Shown here: piece after piece, positions 60,518-64,000 of the stretch
How positions within the stretch are numbered: the stretch's first letter is position 1
Layout: every line of letters begins with the position of its first letter
Notes under the pieces: generated by a model
Seen by the model: the letters and a program-made list of their open reading frames with translations, nothing else
Told to the model about the DNA's origin: nothing
Database searches by the model: none
Program-made: the position numbers and the translations under genes
DNA from: a virus
Virus record (IMG/VR): IMGVR_UViG_3300008262_000017
Span: 1-64,000 of that record
DNA: 64,000 bases
Strand: one strand, 5' to 3'

Positions 60518-62317
60518 TTATTCGTCGGCGCCGCTTACCTTGGCAAACGTATCTGTAGCAGTAGAATATTTAGACCAAGCTGGCGCAGGTTCACTTAGTG
60601 TTTTTGTTTCTAAGTCTGAATATGCTCCGTCAGTTTGATTCACAGTATTAGTTCTACCGTCTAAATCTCTATCAAGTTTTTCTCGTTTAAACATTTTTGG
60701 ATCAAGATTCTCATGGTGAGGCCATGGCTCATGTGTAGGAACTCTACGCAATATAGAATCAATCTCAGGATTTCCTATTTCATTAGGAAGAATATTTACT
60801 TTGAGCTTTGGCGGTAAAACTGCCAACGCTGCTTCTGCAGGTGCTGCTGCACCGGCGGCACTTGCGGCGCCTGGCCCGTTCATATGAATAACTCCGGCGG
60901 ATTCAATATGACTTCCTCCAGATTTAATATTAGTAGACCCGCTTGCTGTAAAATTATTACTGCCCGTTGTTAATAAGTTAAAAGAGCCGCCTACTTTAAT
61001 TTTTGTTGTTCCATTTATAGACGAATCTAAACTGCCTTTTACTAAAGATTTTGAGCTACCGTTAGTTACAGAATCCGTACTGCCTTTTGTAAGAGTTTTA
61101 TAGTCGGCATCGTTTTGAATGTCAATGTTACCTACAACATGTTTTGTTAACTTTGCTCCTAGAGTTATGTTAACGTCTTGTTTAATGTGTAGATTTTGTC
61201 TGCCGTCTACTATTAAAACTTGATCTTTAGTCACTTCAGTTTGCATACTTCCGCCAACTTTAAGATTGAAGTTGCGTTTTGCTTCTAGATTAATATCTCT
61301 ATCAGCTAAAACATTAAAATCTGTTTTTGTATGCATAGTGATAGAGTCTTCAGTGTAGATGTCCATTTTTCCATCACTGGTTAATTCGATCCAAGCTGTT
61401 CCTCTAGCGTTTCCAATATAGATTAAATCTTCACTGTTATGCAATAATATTTGATGTCCTGTTCTAGTACGAATACGAATTAATTCGTTATGCGGTATTT
61501 CTTTTTGACCGTCAGTTTCGCCTTGTTCAACCGCAGCATATTCTGGAGGGCCGTCAGTTGCAGTTGTTTTGCGAATAAACTTATCGTCACCGTCGTCCAT
61601 TACAAAACTAGATCCGCCTAATCTGCTTACATACGCTTGATCAATAGGGCTTTCTTTTTTACCTATTTTTCCCCTTTTACCTTTTTTATCAATAGGACCA
61701 GGAGTGCTTATACCAAAAACTGCACTAGGAATTTCTCTACGAGCACTAGAAGTAGTAATGCCTCTGATATCATCTTGTAATAATCCTTGGGTATCTAGCG
61801 TGCCTTCAAACGGAGTTGCTGGTTTTTTAAATTTTGTTGGGTCTACGCTGCTGTCATTTTTAATTTTATTGTACTCAGCAACCGGCACTCTAGCTTTATC
61901 AGTTTCTTTACTTGTAGCAAAACTTGTTGCAGCATAGCCTGGCATCATAAAGTTCATATATTGATCTTGAGCACAACCTATCCAATATCCTTTTCTAGGA
62001 TCTCCGTCAATAAAAATAACAACAACAATGCCGCCAATATCGGGCGGTATCATCCACATTCCATAACTTTTTTGTGTATTGTTATAATCTTCATCACCTT
62101 CATCAATATGCCTAATACTAGTTTGTCCTGCAAACGGACTTAGATATTTTACTTGATGCAATTGACCTGTTGAGTCTGTGTCGTTGCCAGACTCGTGCAT
62201 TAGTTGCACTTCTAGAGTGCCCATGTATGTAGGATCTAAATGACTTACAATTTTTGCAAGGTACGGTCCTGGACTCGGAAGCGAGTAATTCGTGCCTTTT
62301 CTTTCTTCGATAGCCAT
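60518..62317 (-). CDS. 5: Baseplate hub/spike protein gp5 (no lysozyme domain)
   Basis: A 599-residue spike protein. The N-terminal OB-fold is seen as YLAKIVSHLDPTYMGTLEVQ, then GIVVVIFIDGDPRKGYWIGC. The C-terminal part has the VGG/SGS-type beta-helix of membrane-piercing spikes (GSTDSVTNGSSKSLVKGSLD, TGSNNFTASGSTNIKSGG). The T4 gp5 lysozyme domain between these is absent. A C-terminal Ala-rich segment and a Pro/charged tail follow. Forms the tip that crosses the outer membrane. Confidence 0.85.
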   Translation of the reverse strand: MAIEERKGTNYSLPSPGPYLAKIVSHLDPTYMGTLEVQLMHESGNDTDSTGQLHQVKYLSPFAGQTSIRHIDEGDEDYNNTQKSYGMWMIPPDIGGIVVVIFIDGDPRKGYWIGCAQDQYMNFMMPGYAATSFATSKETDKARVPVAEYNKIKNDSSVDPTKFKKPATPFEGTLDTQGLLQDDIRGITTSSARREIPSAVFGISTPGPIDKKGKRGKIGKKESPIDQAYVSRLGGSSFVMDDGDDKFIRKTTATDGPPEYAAVEQGETDGQKEIPHNELIRIRTRTGHQILLHNSEDLIYIGNARGTAWIELTSDGKMDIYTEDSITMHTKTDFNVLADRDINLEAKRNFNLKVGGSMQTEVTKDQVLIVDGRQNLHIKQDVNITLGAKLTKHVVGNIDIQNDADYKTLTKGSTDSVTNGSSKSLVKGSLDSSINGTTKIKVGGSFNLLTTGSNNFTASGSTNIKSGGSHIESAGVIHMNGPGAASAAGAAAPAEAALAVLPPKLKVNILPNEIGNPEIDSILRRVPTHEPWPHHENLDPKMFKREKLDRDLDGRTNTVNQTDGAYSDLETKTLSEPAPAWSKYSTATDTFAKVSGADE

Positions 62318-62320
62318 TTA

Positions 62321-64000
62321 TTAGGCTCCTTTGCTGAATTCTTGGTTTAATGGCGATTCCGTTGCAATTGGACCGCCTTCTCTATTTGTAGATTCTTGGT
62401 TTCTTCTTCTTACAAGATTTAAAGTTTGAGAAAATTTTCCTTTAGAAAAATTATTCTCTAATGTAAGAACTTGATACAATCCGCTAAATGCTTTTAATAA
62501 TTCAGTACCTGATGGGAATTCGTATAGTCCATTAGGTTTTCCATTGTCAACTGGCACTCTAAAGTTTATAATGACATCAACTTCTCCGCTTTGGTAATCC
62601 ATAGAGCCATCTGAATTCATATTCATGTATTCTGTTTGTTTTGCAGAATAGTTTCCAAAACCGCTGTCTGCCAAATAATAAGGATCTCCGATAATTGTTA
62701 AATCAAGTTCTAATATATCTGACTGTGATGTTACTGCTTCCATAAACTGTCTAGCTGCACGAGATTTAAAATCTTCTAAAGCGCCGCCGCCTCGATTTGC
62801 TAAAGGAGTTTTTATTCCTGTAGCAAGAAGTTTATTAGGTAATTCTACTTTAGACAAATCTTCATTCTTTAAAACAAACTCTTTAGTTGCAGGAGCAGTA
62901 CCTACTGCTGTACTAGATTGAGCACCAATAGCAGCGTCGCCGCCAGTTAAATTTCTATCAGCACTCATAGCAGTATAAAAACCTGCTTTAAATTGTAAAT
63001 CAAAATCTAGTACATCAACGTTTTTGCCAGTATAGATATAGTTGTATTCTTTTAGTGCTTGACGTTTTAGATTAGTCTTACCTTTAAGACTAGTACCAGG
63101 CGCACTTAATTTAGATACGTGAACTTTGTAAGGTATAACCCTATATCGAATATTCTTAGGATATGTACCGGATGAGTTAACTTGATTATCTACTTGTATA
63201 ACCCTTGCTTCAATTCTCCACCAATCTACCATACCGTTTTCATCAACTGTTTCAAGTGCAGCACGACCATATTCACTCATTAAAATAACTTGGTTAATAA
63301 CGTTGATGATATCACTGCCTTGTGCAAACTTAAATTCTGTTTTCTGAGGATCAATAACTGATTTACTTCTTTTAAAAGTTCCACTAGCTGCATCGTACAC
63401 ACTGATTTCTTGACCAAAAGGTTGCATACCCATACGCTTAGTATCAAATCCCATACTGGCTAACGCAATTTTATTGAACCCGCCGTCTTGATCAGGAGAC
63501 TCGGGAAAATCTATTGAATATGTATCTGCGGCGTTGTCATCTCCTGACTTTTGAATAATTTCTGCTGCTCTAGCATTTAAAACATTTTCAAGCGTTTTGT
63601 TTGCATCAGGTCCTGCTGCTCCGCCTTTTAACATTTCTAAAACTGTTTTACCTACAATAGCTACATCAGTTTTAAGCTCTGCATGAACAGTTGTAAATGC
63701 TTTATCAGTCCAAGGATATGCTTCTATTTGATAAACTGAACCAGCTGCTGTAACTTTCATATCAAGCGTTTGAATACGCATTGGAATGTATTTTGTTGTG
63801 TTAGGAATTTTTATGTTTTGTTCATTAGGAGTCTTGTGTCCATAAAATTCAATTGTTAGTAACAAAGGAACTTCTGTGTAATTGGTGTTCCCATTTTCTA
63901 AAGCTGCAATCTGCAATACTTGGAAAAGCATTCCCATACTGTAAGGTTCAGTAACTTTAAAACTTATAGAAGTTGCATTTGTATTTCCGCCTGCGGCTTT
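62321..64000 (-). CDS. Baseplate hub-region structural protein, 5' end outside the window
   Basis: The frame is open to base 64000 (KAAGGNTNATSISFKVTEPY leads into the visible MGMLFQVLQ), so the start lies beyond; 559 residues are visible. Blocks EVPLLLTIEFYGHK, YRVIPYKVHVSKLSAPG, ELDLTIIGDPYYLADSGFGN and FRVPVDNGKPNGLYEFPSG suggest an Ig/hub-type structural protein that binds gp5, whose gene follows immediately. It may hold the place of the T4 hub component gp27, but that is positional inference. Confidence 0.65.
   Translation of the reverse strand, partial: KAAGGNTNATSISFKVTEPYSMGMLFQVLQIAALENGNTNYTEVPLLLTIEFYGHKTPNEQNIKIPNTTKYIPMRIQTLDMKVTAAGSVYQIEAYPWTDKAFTTVHAELKTDVAIVGKTVLEMLKGGAAGPDANKTLENVLNARAAEIIQKSGDDNAADTYSIDFPESPDQDGGFNKIALASMGFDTKRMGMQPFGQEISVYDAASGTFKRSKSVIDPQKTEFKFAQGSDIINVINQVILMSEYGRAALETVDENGMVDWWRIEARVIQVDNQVNSSGTYPKNIRYRVIPYKVHVSKLSAPGTSLKGKTNLKRQALKEYNYIYTGKNVDVLDFDLQFKAGFYTAMSADRNLTGGDAAIGAQSSTAVGTAPATKEFVLKNEDLSKVELPNKLLATGIKTPLANRGGGALEDFKSRAARQFMEAVTSQSDILELDLTIIGDPYYLADSGFGNYSAKQTEYMNMNSDGSMDYQSGEVDVIINFRVPVDNGKPNGLYEFPSGTELLKAFSGLYQVLTLENNFSKGKFSQTLNLVRRRNQESTNREGGPIATESPLNQEFSKGA

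Noticed and set aside
1-64000. tRNA genes, insertion sequences and integrase/attachment sites
   Set aside because: No cloverleaf-like stretch, transposase or integrase motif, or terminal inverted repeat was found; intergenic gaps are all under about 100 bases.

Overview
The window is a 64 kb segment of a tailed-phage genome of the T4-like (myovirus) type, most similar in gene content to marine T4-like phages such as those of cyanobacteria and SAR11. The evidence is a leftward block of baseplate and tail genes in T4 order (hub/spike gp5, wedge gp25, wedge gp6, then a giant wedge-type protein and tail fibres), AATAAATA-type late promoter motifs, a T4 RNase H-like exonuclease, ThyX, FolE and QueE. 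Genes are packed with ATGA or TAATG overlaps. I saw no tRNA, rRNA, CRISPR array or insertion sequence. No stretch without a gene exceeds about 100 bases. The host cannot be fixed from this window.

Layout. (1) 1-14534, rightward: a truncated GT-B-like glycosyltransferase, small virion-like and hypothetical proteins, a short nucleotide-sugar dehydrogenase, folE, a run of acidic small proteins, queE, the flap/5'-3' exonuclease, conserved small proteins, a MoxR AAA+ ATPase with its partner metallopeptidase/VWA protein, two small paralogues, and thyX. Several sigma70-like promoters sit here, and each is overlapped by a DNA hairpin. (2) 14523-34156, leftward: a 20 kb accessory operon. It holds two genes built from tandem degenerate glycosyltransferase-A half-domains, an amidinotransferase, a UDP-sugar dehydrogenase, three glycosyltransferases sharing a C-terminal domain, three radical SAM paralogues, two SGNH hydrolases, an NAD-dependent epimerase, a 2OG-Fe(II) oxygenase, and three more DxD glycosyltransferases. 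A hairpin-plus-T-run terminator that overlaps a consensus sigma70 promoter separates it from the late genes. (3) 34226-64000, leftward: virion morphogenesis, with three tail-fibre paralogues in a row, a 4588-residue baseplate/fibre protein carrying a predicted beta-propeller, gp6, gp25, gp5, and a large hub-region protein cut by the window edge.

How the parts fit together (inference). The rightward block supplies nucleotide metabolism (ThyX, FolE/QueE for 7-deazaguanine precursors) and replication. The late block builds the baseplate and fibres. The accessory operon looks like a complete route for making, oxidising, amidino-modifying and polymerising an unusual glycan or glycoconjugate, either on the virion or on the infected cell. 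Its substrate cannot be read from the sequence.

Most interesting items: the tandem 'half-glycosyltransferase' repeat proteins, in which every repeat has lost the first Asp of the DxD motif; the radical SAM / SGNH / amidinotransferase / glycosyltransferase operon; and the recurrent hairpin-overlapped promoters at module borders, resembling the PeSL (promoter early stem-loop) cassettes described for T4-type phages.
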